This document shows positions 44,161 to 52,675 of a stretch of 64,000 nucleotides of DNA, piece after piece (position 1 is the stretch's first letter; each line of letters opens with the position of its first letter). The stretch is from Paenibacillus sp. NFR01 (lineage in GTDB: Bacteria > Bacillota > Bacilli > Paenibacillales > Paenibacillaceae): the NCBI RefSeq assembly GCF_900111565.1, contig NZ_FOIK01000007.1, forward strand, positions 127,939 through 191,938, written 5' to 3'. The translations under genes were made by a program, and so were the position numbers. The notes beneath the pieces are model-generated. The model was not told the origin of the DNA. It worked only from the letters and a program-made list of their open reading frames with translations, and made no database searches.

Positions 44161-44818
44161 GGATGTGTTTTCGATCATCGGCCCGGCCATGGTAGGGCCG
44201 TCCAGCTCGCATACGGCGGGCGCCGCCCGGATCGGGCGGGTTGCCCGGCTGCTCTTCGGGGACTGCCCGGCCCGGGCCGATATCCTGCTCTATGGCTCCT
44301 TCGCCGCTACGTACCGGGGGCATGGCACGGATACGGCGCTGGTGGGCGGCCTGCTTGACATGACCACCGACGATCCCCGGTTGCCGGAGGCGCTGGCCTA
44401 TGCCGAAAACGCGGGGATGGCCGTCTCCATCGCGCCGGGCAAGGGGCTGTATCCTCATCCCAATACGGCCGAGCTGTATTTGTCCGATGCGGCCGGTAAC
44501 CGCAAGCTCCAGCTGACCGGTACCTCGATCGGCGGCGGCAACGTCGAGATCGTGAAGATCAACGGCTTCAGCATGAAGCTATCGGCAGCCTATCCGACGC
44601 TGACGATCCGCCACCGGGACGAGACCGGGATCATTGCCATCGTCACCGGCCTGCTCGGCGGCGAAGGCATCAACATCGCCCACATGACGGTGGACCGCCG
44701 CTCGCGGCGCGGCGAAGCGATGATGGTGCTGGAATGCGACGGCATTCCCGCAGAGGACGTACTGCAAGCCATATCCGCTTTGCCGGCGGTCGAAGAGCTT
44801 CGTTTACTGGCGATATGA
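44150..44818 (+). CDS. sdaAB: L-serine dehydratase, beta subunit
   Basis: The 222-residue protein is the beta subunit of the iron-sulfur L-serine dehydratase, which turns serine into pyruvate and ammonia. The N-terminal block DVFSIIGPAMVGPSSSHTAG is diagnostic. An ACT domain ends the chain (about residues 150-222; RHRDETGIIAIVTGLLGGEG), likely a serine sensor. The start is a TTG at 44150 with AAGGAG nine bases upstream, giving LRFKDVFSIIG like the B. subtilis protein. It overlaps the amidohydrolase stop by 11 bases, which implies translational coupling. Confidence 0.93.
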   Translation: MRFKDVFSIIGPAMVGPSSSHTAGAARIGRVARLLFGDCPARADILLYGSFAATYRGHGTDTALVGGLLDMTTDDPRLPEALAYAENAGMAVSIAPGKGLYPHPNTAELYLSDAAGNRKLQLTGTSIGGGNVEIVKINGFSMKLSAAYPTLTIRHRDETGIIAIVTGLLGGEGINIAHMTVDRRSRRGEAMMVLECDGIPAEDVLQAISALPAVEELRLLAI

Positions 44819-44863
44819 GGCTTATATCTCTGATTCCATCTTGCGCGATAAAGGAGCATCAGC

Positions 44864-45742
44864 ATGAACTTCCGAACACTTAAACAGCTATCCGAATTGG
44901 CGGGAGACCGAGGTTGTTCGCTGGGGCAGCTTATGCTCGACGAACAATGCCTGGAATCCGGAGAAGACAGGGAGGCCGTCTATGGACAGATGCACGAGTA
45001 TTATCAGATCATGAAAGAAGCCGTACGGCAGGGCGTGAGCACCGGCGCCGTCTCGAAAAGCGGCCTGACCGGCGGCGACGCCCGCCGGATGCATGGCTAC
45101 CGCGCGGCGGATGAGCCGCTGCTCGGCGAGCATGCCGCGCTTGCGATGACTTATGCCCTCGCCGTGTCCGAGGTCAACGCCTCGATGGGCCGGATCATTG
45201 CCACGCCGACAGCAGGCTCCTGCGGCATCATCCCCGGCGTGCTGATCAGCTGCCAGGAGCGCTTCGGCTGGAACGATGAGCGGATGGTGTACGGCTTGTT
45301 CGCTTCCGGTGCGATCGGGTATGTGATCGCCAACAACTCCTTTATCTCCGGCGCGGAAGGCGGCTGTCAGGCCGAAGTCGGCTCGGCAATCGGCATGGCC
45401 GCCGGGGCGCTAGTCGATATCCGCGGCGGCACGCCGGCGCAGGCCATCCATGCGGTCGGCCTGGCGCTGAAGAATACGCTGGGCCTGATCTGCGATCCCG
45501 TGGCCGGCCTGGTGGAGATTCCCTGCATCGTCCGCAACGGCTTCGGGGCCATCACCGCGCTGGGCGCCGCCGACATGGCGCTGGCCGGCGTCCGCAGTGT
45601 GATTCCGTCCGACGAAGTGGTGCAGGTGATGCTGGAGGTCGGCTCCGCCATGCCGGAATCGCTGCGCGAGACGGCGGGCGGCGGGCTGGCCCAGACGCCG
45701 ACCGGCCGCCGGATTACCCGTGAGCTGCAAGAGAACTCCTGA
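44864..45742 (+). CDS. sdaAA: L-serine dehydratase, alpha subunit
   Basis: The 292-residue protein is the catalytic alpha subunit. Cysteines expected to bind the [4Fe-4S] cluster are in TAGSCGIIPG, EGGCQAEVGSA, GLICDPVAG and EIPCIVRNG. The glycine-rich body (ALAVSEVNASMGRIIATP) matches the family. It follows sdaAB by 45 bases with an AAAGGAG ribosome site and ends the operon before a terminator. Together with the amidohydrolase and transporter it would yield pyruvate from a serine-releasing substrate. Confidence 0.95.
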   Translation: MNFRTLKQLSELAGDRGCSLGQLMLDEQCLESGEDREAVYGQMHEYYQIMKEAVRQGVSTGAVSKSGLTGGDARRMHGYRAADEPLLGEHAALAMTYALAVSEVNASMGRIIATPTAGSCGIIPGVLISCQERFGWNDERMVYGLFASGAIGYVIANNSFISGAEGGCQAEVGSAIGMAAGALVDIRGGTPAQAIHAVGLALKNTLGLICDPVAGLVEIPCIVRNGFGAITALGAADMALAGVRSVIPSDEVVQVMLEVGSAMPESLRETAGGGLAQTPTGRRITRELQENS

Positions 45743-45759
45743 GCAAGCCGCAAGCAGAT

Positions 45760-45800
45760 AGCCCGTGACCCATCCGGCATTGCCGGGGGCACGGGCTTTT
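45760..45800 (+). terminator. Rho-independent terminator of the serine dehydratase operon
   Basis: AGCCCGTG (45760-45767) pairs with CACGGGCT (45790-45797), with an inner CCGGCA/TGCCGG pairing, followed by TTT. Confidence 0.85.
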
Positions 45801-45832
45801 AGGCGGAATAGAGTAGGCCTTGCTGCCGGATT

Positions 45833-46831
45833 CTAGTTATAGTTGGGGAAGGGGGTCTCTTCCAGAATACGCTGCCTCCAGAGGCGATAATGCTCCGGAT
45901 CGCTCTGGGCGAGTCCTTCGGCAAAGACGACAAACAGCAGAATTCGCCGGTATTGGAGAAAAAGCGGAATTTGCGCAAGCCAGAAGTCGTCCAGCGGATT
46001 GGCGCTCAAATAGCCCTCGATGAATGACCGGTAGAGCTGGCGCAGTCGGCCGGGATCCTGCGGCGTTCCTTCGATTTGACCGGCAGAGGCATACGTGAGG
46101 ATGCTGTATACGGCAACGGCCAGGTCGCAGGCGAACCAATGCAGGTTCGAAACGTCAAAGTCCAGGACCGTCACCGTGCCCTGGTTGGCGAGCAGGTTCT
46201 CGATATGCAGGTCGTTGTGCGTAAACCCGAACCCGCCTCGCTCCAGCGGCAGCCGGTCCAGCTTGTCTTTCAGCCTGCGCCAGCTTTCCTTGACGGCTTC
46301 ATCCTTGCACCATTCATGGAAGCCGTGCCATTCCTTTTCCCAGTGCAGAATGCCGTGCTCCTGATCTCCGGGAATTTCGCGCCAGACGGGGTATTCCTGC
46401 GCCGCCGCATGCATTTGCCCCATAACTTCGCCCCAGCGGGCAAACAGCGCTTCATGCTCGGCAACCGGCCTTTCGAAGAGATGCACGCCGTCCCGCTTGA
46501 TGTAGCCGTAGGCGGCATAGATCCGCTCTTCCTCCTGTTCCTTCACAAAAAGCCGTCCGTCCGCCGCGGGCTCTGGATGCACGATTCCGATGCCGCGTTC
46601 CCCGAGAAAACGGATGAATTGCAGTCGGGCTTCAAGGGCGCTTAAGGATTCCTGCGCCTGCCCGGCAGGCAGCTCCATGATTTTCAGGATATGAGTCCGC
46701 CCGTCACGGGAATATTCGTAGAGAATCCCGTCCGACCAGTCGTGTCCGCCCCGGAAGTAGGATAAGTCCGCATGCTCCGCATCGTAAGCCTTGGCCATTT
46801 GCTTCAATAAATTGTCCGGTATTTTTTTCAT
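45833..46831 (-). CDS. APH-family phosphotransferase (homoserine-kinase-like)
   Basis: The 332-residue protein has the APH kinase fold. The catalytic loop is FGFTHNDLHIENLLA and the metal site is VTVLDFDVSNLHWFACDLA. The N-terminal part (LSYFRGGHDWSDGILYEYSR) is typical of a Bacillus group often annotated as phosphotransferase enzyme family protein. The substrate is unknown. I chose ATG 46831 with GGAGGAC in front; an upstream in-frame start at 46861 is weaker. It is divergent from the BlaI-like gene. Confidence 0.82.
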   Translation of the reverse strand: MKKIPDNLLKQMAKAYDAEHADLSYFRGGHDWSDGILYEYSRDGRTHILKIMELPAGQAQESLSALEARLQFIRFLGERGIGIVHPEPAADGRLFVKEQEEERIYAAYGYIKRDGVHLFERPVAEHEALFARWGEVMGQMHAAAQEYPVWREIPGDQEHGILHWEKEWHGFHEWCKDEAVKESWRRLKDKLDRLPLERGGFGFTHNDLHIENLLANQGTVTVLDFDVSNLHWFACDLAVAVYSILTYASAGQIEGTPQDPGRLRQLYRSFIEGYLSANPLDDFWLAQIPLFLQYRRILLFVVFAEGLAQSDPEHYRLWRQRILEETPFPNYN

Positions 46832-46977
46832 TCTGCAGTCCTCCGAATCGTTGGCTTGCACACCTGGGTCTGCGTTGTCCGTGGCTGCGTGGTCTGCAGT
46901 GTGGTCATTACATTATGACGGAACCTGCGCAGACGGGGCGGTGATATATATTGCCGGACCATACTTTTTCAGGAAAA

Positions 46978-47007
46978 TTGACACGCCGCATTTATATATA
47001 CTACAAT
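46978..47007 (+). promoter_or_regulatory. promoter of the BlaI/BlaR1-like genes
   Basis: TTGACA (46978-46983) and TACAAT (47002-47007) are 18 bases apart. The -10 box lies inside the operator described next. Confidence 0.65.
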
Positions 47008-47016
47008 CTGTAGTAT
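46998..47016 (+). promoter_or_regulatory. BlaI/MecI-type operator 1
   Basis: ATACTAC-N5-GTAGTAT is a perfect 7-5-7 inverted repeat of the kind bound by BlaI/MecI repressors (core ACTACA/TGTAGT). It covers the -10 of the repressor's own promoter, so the gene should be autoregulated. Confidence 0.8.
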
Positions 47017-47029
47017 CGAGGTGAACGAC

Positions 47030-47461
47030 ATGCCAATCAAACGAATCAACGTGGATGGGGAAGGGCTTCAGCGGTATTTCGGTACGCTCGAGGCGAAAAT
47101 CATGGAGCTGTTATGGGCTTCTGCGGGAATGAGCATCCGCGACGTCCAGTCCGTGTTGCAGCAGGAGTCGCCAATTACGGTGAATGCCGTGATGACGGTG
47201 ATGAACCGGCTCGTGGAGAAAGGGCATCTGCTGAAGTCCTCCGGCGGGTTCGGCAAGGCGCGGGGCGCCGTCTACAGACCGGCGCTGAGCCGGGAAGCGT
47301 TCCTGGCCGAGCAGATGCATGCGGTGTCGCAAGGACTGATTCAGGAACACGGCAGTCTGGTCGTTGCGCATATGATCGATATGCTCGACGAAGCCGATCC
47401 GGAGATTATTGCCAGACTGGAACGAAAGCTTAACGAAATGAAGCAAGGGAAGCCGTTATGA
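47030..47461 (+). CDS. BlaI/MecI/CopY-family repressor
   Basis: The 143-residue protein has the family's winged helix (about residues 15-85; LEAKIMELLWASAGMSIRDV, then TVNAVMTVMNRLVEKGHL). The helical dimer tail follows (RLERKLNEMKQ). BlaI proteins are inactivated by proteolysis through a partner BlaR1/MecR1 peptidase. I chose ATG 47030 (GAGGTG seven bases upstream) over GTG 47021. The stop overlaps the next gene's start by four bases. Two matching operators lie upstream of this gene and upstream of lgt. Confidence 0.9.
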   Translation: MPIKRINVDGEGLQRYFGTLEAKIMELLWASAGMSIRDVQSVLQQESPITVNAVMTVMNRLVEKGHLLKSSGGFGKARGAVYRPALSREAFLAEQMHAVSQGLIQEHGSLVVAHMIDMLDEADPEIIARLERKLNEMKQGKPL

Positions 47462-48258
47462 GTCCGATATTCAAGGTAAGGGCCAGTTATGGCCTGATGC
47501 TGCTGCTGGTCGGCGTCATCATGTTTCAGATGGGGGCAGCGGTCATGCGCTCGCCGTTGTATTTCCTGGATCCAGCCTGCAATGTGCCGCTGCTTGTGAC
47601 GGATCTGATGGTTGGCTTTGCCGCCGTGCGGGCGATATGGGCAGCTGTCGTACAAGTCCGGGCGCATCGGGCGGCAGCGCGACTTTTCTGTATGCATGAG
47701 GAACCTGACGCCACGCGGCGGCTGAACGAGGTCTACAGGGCTTGGGGAACTCCGATCCTCGTCGTGCGGGATGAGGGTTTTGTCGCTCTGGCCGCCGGCC
47801 TGCTGCGTCCCCGCATTATCGTTTCGACCGGCGTTTTGCAGCGGTTCGGCCCGGAAGAGGTAGAAGCGATCCTGCAGCATGAACGGCATCATTGCCTGAA
47901 CCGGGATAACCTGAAGCGCTTCGTGTCGGAGATGCTGGCGCAGGCTTTCCCTTATTTGCCGATCATCCGGCCTGTGGTAGCTTATGCGAAGACCTGGCAG
48001 GAGCTGTTTGCCGACAGGTTCGCGATCGCACAGATGGGGACCTCGCTGCATCTTGGCAATGCCCTGTTGAAGTTCGCCCGAGAAGGACGGATCCCGCCGC
48101 GGGAGGCGGTTGCTCATTTTGCTGGGACAGCGCTGGAATACCGGATGCTGCAGATCATCGAACCAGAGACGGCGGTCAAGGTTCCGCTGCGGCTGTACCG
48201 GCCGGTGCTGACAACTTGCTGCTTCTTGCTGCTGCTGATGCTTAGCGGCAGCTCGTAA
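47458..48258 (+). CDS. short BlaR1-like M56 membrane metallopeptidase
   Basis: The 266-residue protein has membrane helices at about 11-30, 42-64 and 240-263 and the M56 zinc motif HERHH (about residues 141-145, in AILQHERHHCLNRDN). The downstream glutamate is in WQELFADRFAIAQ. It is much shorter than BlaR1 and lacks the penicillin-binding sensor domain. It is therefore likely to sense something else, or to need a partner, before it cleaves the BlaI-like repressor with which it overlaps. Confidence 0.85.
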   Translation: MSPIFKVRASYGLMLLLVGVIMFQMGAAVMRSPLYFLDPACNVPLLVTDLMVGFAAVRAIWAAVVQVRAHRAAARLFCMHEEPDATRRLNEVYRAWGTPILVVRDEGFVALAAGLLRPRIIVSTGVLQRFGPEEVEAILQHERHHCLNRDNLKRFVSEMLAQAFPYLPIIRPVVAYAKTWQELFADRFAIAQMGTSLHLGNALLKFAREGRIPPREAVAHFAGTALEYRMLQIIEPETAVKVPLRLYRPVLTTCCFLLLLMLSGSS

Positions 48259-48266
48259 GCTTTTTT

Positions 48267-48295
48267 TTGGCAATAAATACTACGTTGTGTAGTAT
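48267..48295 (+). promoter_or_regulatory. promoter upstream of lgt
   Basis: TTGGCA (48267-48272) and TAGTAT (48290-48295) are 17 bases apart. The -10 coincides with the right half of the BlaI-type operator. Confidence 0.5.
48277..48295 (+). promoter_or_regulatory. BlaI/MecI-type operator 2
   Basis: ATACTAC-N5-GTAGTAT has the same arms and spacing as the site at 46998-47016. It lies between the M56 gene and lgt, so the repressor should control lgt as a second transcription unit. Confidence 0.8.
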
Positions 48296-48327
48296 GTTTA
48301 CATCCATTGGATACGGGAGAGGATTTC

Positions 48328-49101
48328 ATGAGAGTTGTATTGTTCAGCATTGGAGGCTACGAGGTTCATTCTTACGGCCTGGTTGTCGCATTGGCGGTTC
48401 TGCTGGCGATGGGCGTGGCGATGTTTCTGGCCAGAGGTACGGTCTACCGGGACCATATTCCCGGCCTCGTGATGTACTTGATTGTGGGTGCAATTGTTTT
48501 TGCGCGGATCTGGCATGTGTTCTTTTTCCAATGGCCTTATTATTCGGAGCATTTGGCGGAAGTGTTTACGATTTGGAAAGGCGGGCTGGCCATCCAAGGC
48601 GCTCTTGTCGGCGGATTGCTCGCGGCTATCGTGTATGTGCGCAGATATCGGCTGAACTTCTGGGAGTTGGCGGATATACTGGCACCGGCGGTGGTGCTGG
48701 GGCAAGGCATCGGGCGGATTGCCTGCTTTCTGAACGGGGATGCCTTCGGATCGCCTACCGGCCTGGGCTTCGGGATCGTGTATCCGCCGGGTACCATCGC
48801 TTTCGATACTTACGGCGCGCAGCCGCTGTGGCCGGCCGAGGTATGGGAAGGGCAGTGGGACGTTATTGTCTTCGTGCTGCTGATTTTGCTGAAATCCCGC
48901 AACTGGCGGCAAGGGTATCTCTTCCTGAGCTATGCCGCCATGTACGCCTTCGGCCGTTTCATGCTTGAATTCCTGCGCGGCGATTCCCCGCGTTACGCTT
49001 TGGACTGGACTGCCGGACAATGGACCAGCGTTGCCGCAGCCGCCGTCTGCCTGTTGTTCGCTGTTTATCTGGCCAAACGCCCGCGCCCGCTGGCTGAATG
49101 A
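48328..49101 (+). CDS. lgt: prolipoprotein diacylglyceryl transferase (probably a second copy)
   Basis: Lgt moves a diacylglyceryl group from phosphatidylglycerol to the lipobox cysteine of prolipoproteins in the cytoplasmic membrane. The 257-residue protein has about seven membrane helices and the family motifs WKGGLAIQGALVGG and GQGIGRIACFLNGDAFG with the conserved N-G-D. The histidine of the HGGL motif is replaced (KGGLAIQG), as in many family members. ATG 48328 follows GGGAGAGG. Because it is under a BlaI-type operator and apart from hprK-like neighbours, it is probably a regulated paralogue rather than the housekeeping copy. Confidence 0.9.
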   Translation: MRVVLFSIGGYEVHSYGLVVALAVLLAMGVAMFLARGTVYRDHIPGLVMYLIVGAIVFARIWHVFFFQWPYYSEHLAEVFTIWKGGLAIQGALVGGLLAAIVYVRRYRLNFWELADILAPAVVLGQGIGRIACFLNGDAFGSPTGLGFGIVYPPGTIAFDTYGAQPLWPAEVWEGQWDVIVFVLLILLKSRNWRQGYLFLSYAAMYAFGRFMLEFLRGDSPRYALDWTAGQWTSVAAAAVCLLFAVYLAKRPRPLAE

Positions 49102-49178
49102 AAGGGGAGCTTTCCGGGGATTTTAAAAAAAATCATTGCTTCAATTTTATTGTTTCCAAATAGACGGAGTGCGGAGGG

Positions 49179-49292
49179 GAAGTTTGGAACTGTAGGAGCG
49201 GTAGCGACCGCCTTTGTCTTCGGATTTCCACTGCGATAGGCAATGTATTCAAGAAATCTGGAGACAACAGCGGCCGGAAGTCCAAACTTTTC
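49179..49292. repeat. long imperfect inverted repeat (REP-like element)
   Basis: The left arm opens GAAGTTTGGA and ends near GTCTTCGGATTTC. The right arm opens GAAATCTGGAGAC and ends GTCCAAACTTTTC. They pair over most of their length, giving a hairpin of about 114 bases. It is intergenic. I recall similar elements scattered in Paenibacillus genomes, but cannot confirm copy number here. Confidence 0.5.
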
Positions 49293-49358
49293 ACGCAGCA
49301 GCGACCCGCTATTAGCAAAGTAGATGTTGAAGCAATAATTCCAGGGAGGCGCATGTTC

Positions 49359-49643
49359 ATGTCCAGAAGAAACCGCAGGTACGCCGTGCCGGGAACGGCC
49401 GCAGCAATGCAGACATTCAAAGCCGAGGTAATGAAGCAGGAAGGTTATGACGTCGATCCCGCCCATCCCGACGCAGTGAAATACGAAGTAGCCAAGGAGC
49501 TGGGCGTGCCGCTTCAGCCCGGCAACAACGGGCGGCTGACGACCGAAGAAGCCGGGCAGATCGGCGGCAAAATCGGCGGCTCGATGGTCCGCGAGATGAT
49601 CCGGCTGGCCCAGGAGCAACTGGCGGACAAGCAACAGCCATAG
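49359..49643 (+). CDS. alpha/beta-type small acid-soluble spore protein
   Basis: The 94-residue protein fits the SASP family that coats spore DNA. The segment KYEVAKELGVPL contains the E-V/I-A site cut by germination protease GPR. The late GNNGRLTTEEAGQIGGKIGG, followed by SMVREMIRLAQ, is the DNA-contact region. It is longer than classical SspA at both ends. I chose ATG 49359, nine bases after GGGAGG; ATG 49353 is too close. It is expected to be made in the forespore. Confidence 0.92.
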   Translation: MSRRNRRYAVPGTAAAMQTFKAEVMKQEGYDVDPAHPDAVKYEVAKELGVPLQPGNNGRLTTEEAGQIGGKIGGSMVREMIRLAQEQLADKQQP

Positions 49644-49659
49644 ACAGGTAACGCACCTC

Positions 49660-49701
49660 AAAGCGGCGGATTCCCGGAGGAGAAGGGATTCGCCGCTTTT
49701 T
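49660..49701 (+). terminator. Rho-independent terminator
   Basis: AAAGCGGCG (49660-49668) pairs with CGCCGCTTT (49691-49699), with an inner TCCC/GGGA pairing, followed by TT. It is 17 bases after the spore-protein stop. Confidence 0.75.
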
Positions 49702-49781
49702 CGGCGTGAAGCTGATATACTGATTCTATAGATGCCTATCTGACCAGAAAGAACGTTAAATGTTAACGTGGTGAACAAAAC

Positions 49782-50702
49782 ATGAGAGTCAACCGGCTGC
49801 TCTCCATGCTGCTGATTATTTCCGCCCGGGGATTGGTTACCGGCAGAGAGCTGGCAGAGCATTTTGAAGTGTCGCTGCGCACGATCTACCGGGATATCGA
49901 AAAAATCGGCGAAGCGGGCATTCCGATCGCGGCGGCAGGCGGCAAAGGCGGGGGATACTACATCATGGACCATTACAGCATCGGCAAGCTCTTTTTCAAC
50001 CAGCAGGAGGCGCAGGCATTTGTGGCCGTGATGGAACATCTGGGCGTATTGTTCGGAAGGAATGAAGTCTTTAACGACATTGTGCTCAAAATGCGCAGTT
50101 CGCTCCCTTCATCCGGGGGTACAGATGCACTGAGCGTGAATTTGTCCCATTTCAGCATGGAGCAGCAATTGAAGGAGGATCTGCTGCAGATGAACGCGGC
50201 GATTGCCGGTCACCGGCTGCTGGTCTTTGACTATATCAACCGCGATATGGAGTACGCCGTACGGACGGTGGAACCGGTGCAGCTCGGCTTTGCGCATGGC
50301 CATTGGTATCTGACCGGCTATTGCCGGAAGCGGGAGGCTTACCGGAGGTTTAAGCTGGTGCGCATCCACCATCTGCGGCAGGGCGAAGTTTATGTACCCC
50401 GGGCTTTGCCGGTGGAGCAGATCCGGGAGCGGATCGACGGGAGCTACCGGGAGCGGGAGATCAAGGTGCGCTTGAGGTTCACGCCGCAAATCGGCCCGCA
50501 GCTTACGGAGTACTTTCGGCAGGAGGATATCCGGCTCGGGGAAGATGCCCATTACTACGTGGAGGACCGGTTTCCGTATGAGGATGGGCTGCTTAAATTC
50601 ATTCTTGGCTTCGGCAAGGAATGCGAGCTGCTGGAGCCGGCTGATCTGAGGGAAGAACTGCAATCCTATTTGAAAAATCTGCTGCTGTCCTACAATGGCT
50701 GA
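49782..50702 (+). CDS. YafY-type WYL transcription regulator
   Basis: The 306-residue protein has an N-terminal HTH_11-type domain (residues 1-60; LAEHFEVSLRTIYRDIEKI), a WYL domain (about 140-215; GHWYLTGYCRKREAYRRFK) and a C-terminal WCX segment. It probably binds a nucleotide-like ligand and controls neighbouring or distant genes. The ribosome site is poor (GTGGTGAAC), so expression may be low. It precedes a DUF2785 gene by 83 bases. Confidence 0.87.
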   Translation: MRVNRLLSMLLIISARGLVTGRELAEHFEVSLRTIYRDIEKIGEAGIPIAAAGGKGGGYYIMDHYSIGKLFFNQQEAQAFVAVMEHLGVLFGRNEVFNDIVLKMRSSLPSSGGTDALSVNLSHFSMEQQLKEDLLQMNAAIAGHRLLVFDYINRDMEYAVRTVEPVQLGFAHGHWYLTGYCRKREAYRRFKLVRIHHLRQGEVYVPRALPVEQIRERIDGSYREREIKVRLRFTPQIGPQLTEYFRQEDIRLGEDAHYYVEDRFPYEDGLLKFILGFGKECELLEPADLREELQSYLKNLLLSYNG

Positions 50703-50785
50703 CGTACTGACGTCAGTCATTGTGTTTTATTGTGGGGATGCCGGCCTTGGGCTGGGGAATACTCACTGGATAAAGGAGCTTGCTC

Positions 50786-51631
50786 ATGAGTGGAAGAAGG
50801 GAAGCCCTGCGCAGCCATTTGCAGCGGCTGGAGGGCGAGGCGTTCCGCCTTCAGGAGAATGAAAATTGCAGGGATTATCTGCCGGAGATGCTGGAATATA
50901 TCGGGGATCCGGAGTCGGTGTTCCGGGAATGGATCTATGCGGCATTTTACACCTGGCTGTACCAGGAGGACTTATTGTCCCCGGCGGAAATGCGCGAATT
51001 GCTGGCGGTATTGCTGGATGAACGGCATTTGTTTTACGGGATCGGTGAGACGACGGGGGAATCGGTCTTTACGCGGACGTTCTCGATCTTGCCCGTCTCG
51101 CTGATCATCGCGCGGCACCGCCAAACGCCGTTTTTACTACAGGAAGAATTCGCCGGCCTTCAGGCTGCGATCCTGCGGTATTACCGGGAAGAGAGGGATC
51201 TGCGCGGGTATGTGGATGCCCTGGGCTGGGCCCATGCCGCGGCACACGGCGCCGACGCGCTGGATGAGCTGGCCCGCTGCCCGGAGAGCGGGGAAGTTTT
51301 CCGGCGCGAAGTGCTGAAAGAGGTGCAGCGCATGCTGGATAACGGCAGCCGGATTTTTAACGATGAGGAAGATGAACGGATGGCCACAGTCGTTGATTCC
51401 ATGATCCGCGAATCGCTGCTGCCGGAGGAAGAACTGCTGAAGTGGATCGCCGGACTGGCCGCCTACGCCGACCGGCCGCGCAGCCGTCATCAGTCCATCG
51501 CAAGGCAGAACAGTAAGCAGCTCGTGTGGTGTCTCGGCTTCCGAAGACCGCCCGAAAGCCGGAGCAAGGCGCTGAATTCGGCGCTGCAGGAAGCGCAAAA
51601 TAAGCTGAACCGGTATATCGCGCAGAGCTGA
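50786..51631 (+). CDS. DUF2785-like helical protein
   Basis: The 281-residue protein is almost all helical, and I place it in the DUF2785 group by its pattern: FREWIYAAFYTWLYQEDLLS, RDLRGYVDALGWAHAAAHGA and the C-terminal INRY-like tail NKLNRYIAQS. Function is unknown. It has no membrane segment. ATG 50786 follows AAAGGAG. The upstream WYL regulator may control it. Confidence 0.75.
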   Translation: MSGRREALRSHLQRLEGEAFRLQENENCRDYLPEMLEYIGDPESVFREWIYAAFYTWLYQEDLLSPAEMRELLAVLLDERHLFYGIGETTGESVFTRTFSILPVSLIIARHRQTPFLLQEEFAGLQAAILRYYREERDLRGYVDALGWAHAAAHGADALDELARCPESGEVFRREVLKEVQRMLDNGSRIFNDEEDERMATVVDSMIRESLLPEEELLKWIAGLAAYADRPRSRHQSIARQNSKQLVWCLGFRRPPESRSKALNSALQEAQNKLNRYIAQS

Positions 51632-51700
51632 ACGAAGTGCTATAATTGGAAATTGCCGGAATTTTCGGCAATCCAATATAGCGGCAGGGAGGCGGCAAGC

Positions 51701-52657
51701 ATGGTGGATTCATCGAGCCTGAAAGCGTATTTTGACAAACATCCGTTGATCGGCGGGGAGACAGAGTTTATCCGGATTTATAAGGGTTATTCGGCGGACG
51801 GGAAGTATATTGCATCCAATCGGGAAGGGAGTCCCCGGTATCTCCTAAGGACGTATCCCATGGAACAGGATTCTGGAAGAAGATTGGAATTCTCCGGTCT
51901 TCGGATGATGGAAGCGCAGAACGTCAATTGCTCCAGGCCGGTTGAAATCGGAACCGCCCCGGAGCTCGGAATCGGATACATCCTTGCCACTTACATAGAG
52001 GGAAACGAAGCTGCGGACGAACTGCCCGGCTTAAGCGAAGAGGAGCAGTACCAGATCGGCGAATCAGCGGGACTGGAGCTCCGTAAAATCACCCAGGTTC
52101 ACTGTCCTCATCCTTTACCTTCCTGGGAAGAACAGGTCACTGCCAAACACCGCCGTTACCGCGAGAAATATGCGGCATGCGGTGTAAGCGCTTATCACGA
52201 GGCTGAGCTTTTGGCCTTTATCGACGATTATTTTCACCTCATCAAAGACCGGCCGAACCGGTTCCAGCATGATGATTTCCATATCGGCAATCTGATCGTG
52301 AAGGACGGAAAGCTTGCGGGCGTGATCGACTTTAACCGTTACGACTGGGGCGATCCCATCCATGAATTCGTTAAGGTCGGCATGTTCAGCGTAGAGATCA
52401 GCGTGCCATTTTGCATCGGTCAGATTCAGGGATACCACCGGCATATGGAACCGGATGAAACGTTCTGGCAGCTCTACTCACTTTACCTGGCCATGACGCT
52501 GGTCTCTTCGGTCGTCTGGGCCCTGCAGTATGTACCGGAAGAGCTGGATTCCATGCTGGAGCGGATTGCCCGGGTGATGCACGACCACGACGATTTCCGG
52601 CTGATCGTTCCGAAATGGTACAGCGAGAACAAAGATAAATACAGAACAGTGGTTTAG
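51701..52657 (+). CDS. APH-family phosphotransferase
   Basis: The 318-residue protein has the APH fold. The catalytic loop is FQHDDFHIGNLIV (H-x-D-x4-N), and the metal site with its following helix is AGVIDFNRYDWGDPIHEF. It resembles the macrolide/aminoglycoside phosphotransferase-like proteins common in Firmicutes. Resistance is possible but not implied. ATG 51701 follows GGGAGGCGG. The peptidase E gene starts 18 bases after its stop, so the two are likely co-transcribed. Confidence 0.85.
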   Translation: MVDSSSLKAYFDKHPLIGGETEFIRIYKGYSADGKYIASNREGSPRYLLRTYPMEQDSGRRLEFSGLRMMEAQNVNCSRPVEIGTAPELGIGYILATYIEGNEAADELPGLSEEEQYQIGESAGLELRKITQVHCPHPLPSWEEQVTAKHRRYREKYAACGVSAYHEAELLAFIDDYFHLIKDRPNRFQHDDFHIGNLIVKDGKLAGVIDFNRYDWGDPIHEFVKVGMFSVEISVPFCIGQIQGYHRHMEPDETFWQLYSLYLAMTLVSSVVWALQYVPEELDSMLERIARVMHDHDDFRLIVPKWYSENKDKYRTVV

Positions 52658-52675
52658 TTGGGGAGGCAAACACGT

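Noticed and set aside
47458..48258. A complete beta-lactam sensor BlaR1
   Set aside because: The protein ends soon after the third membrane helix and has no penicillin-binding domain.
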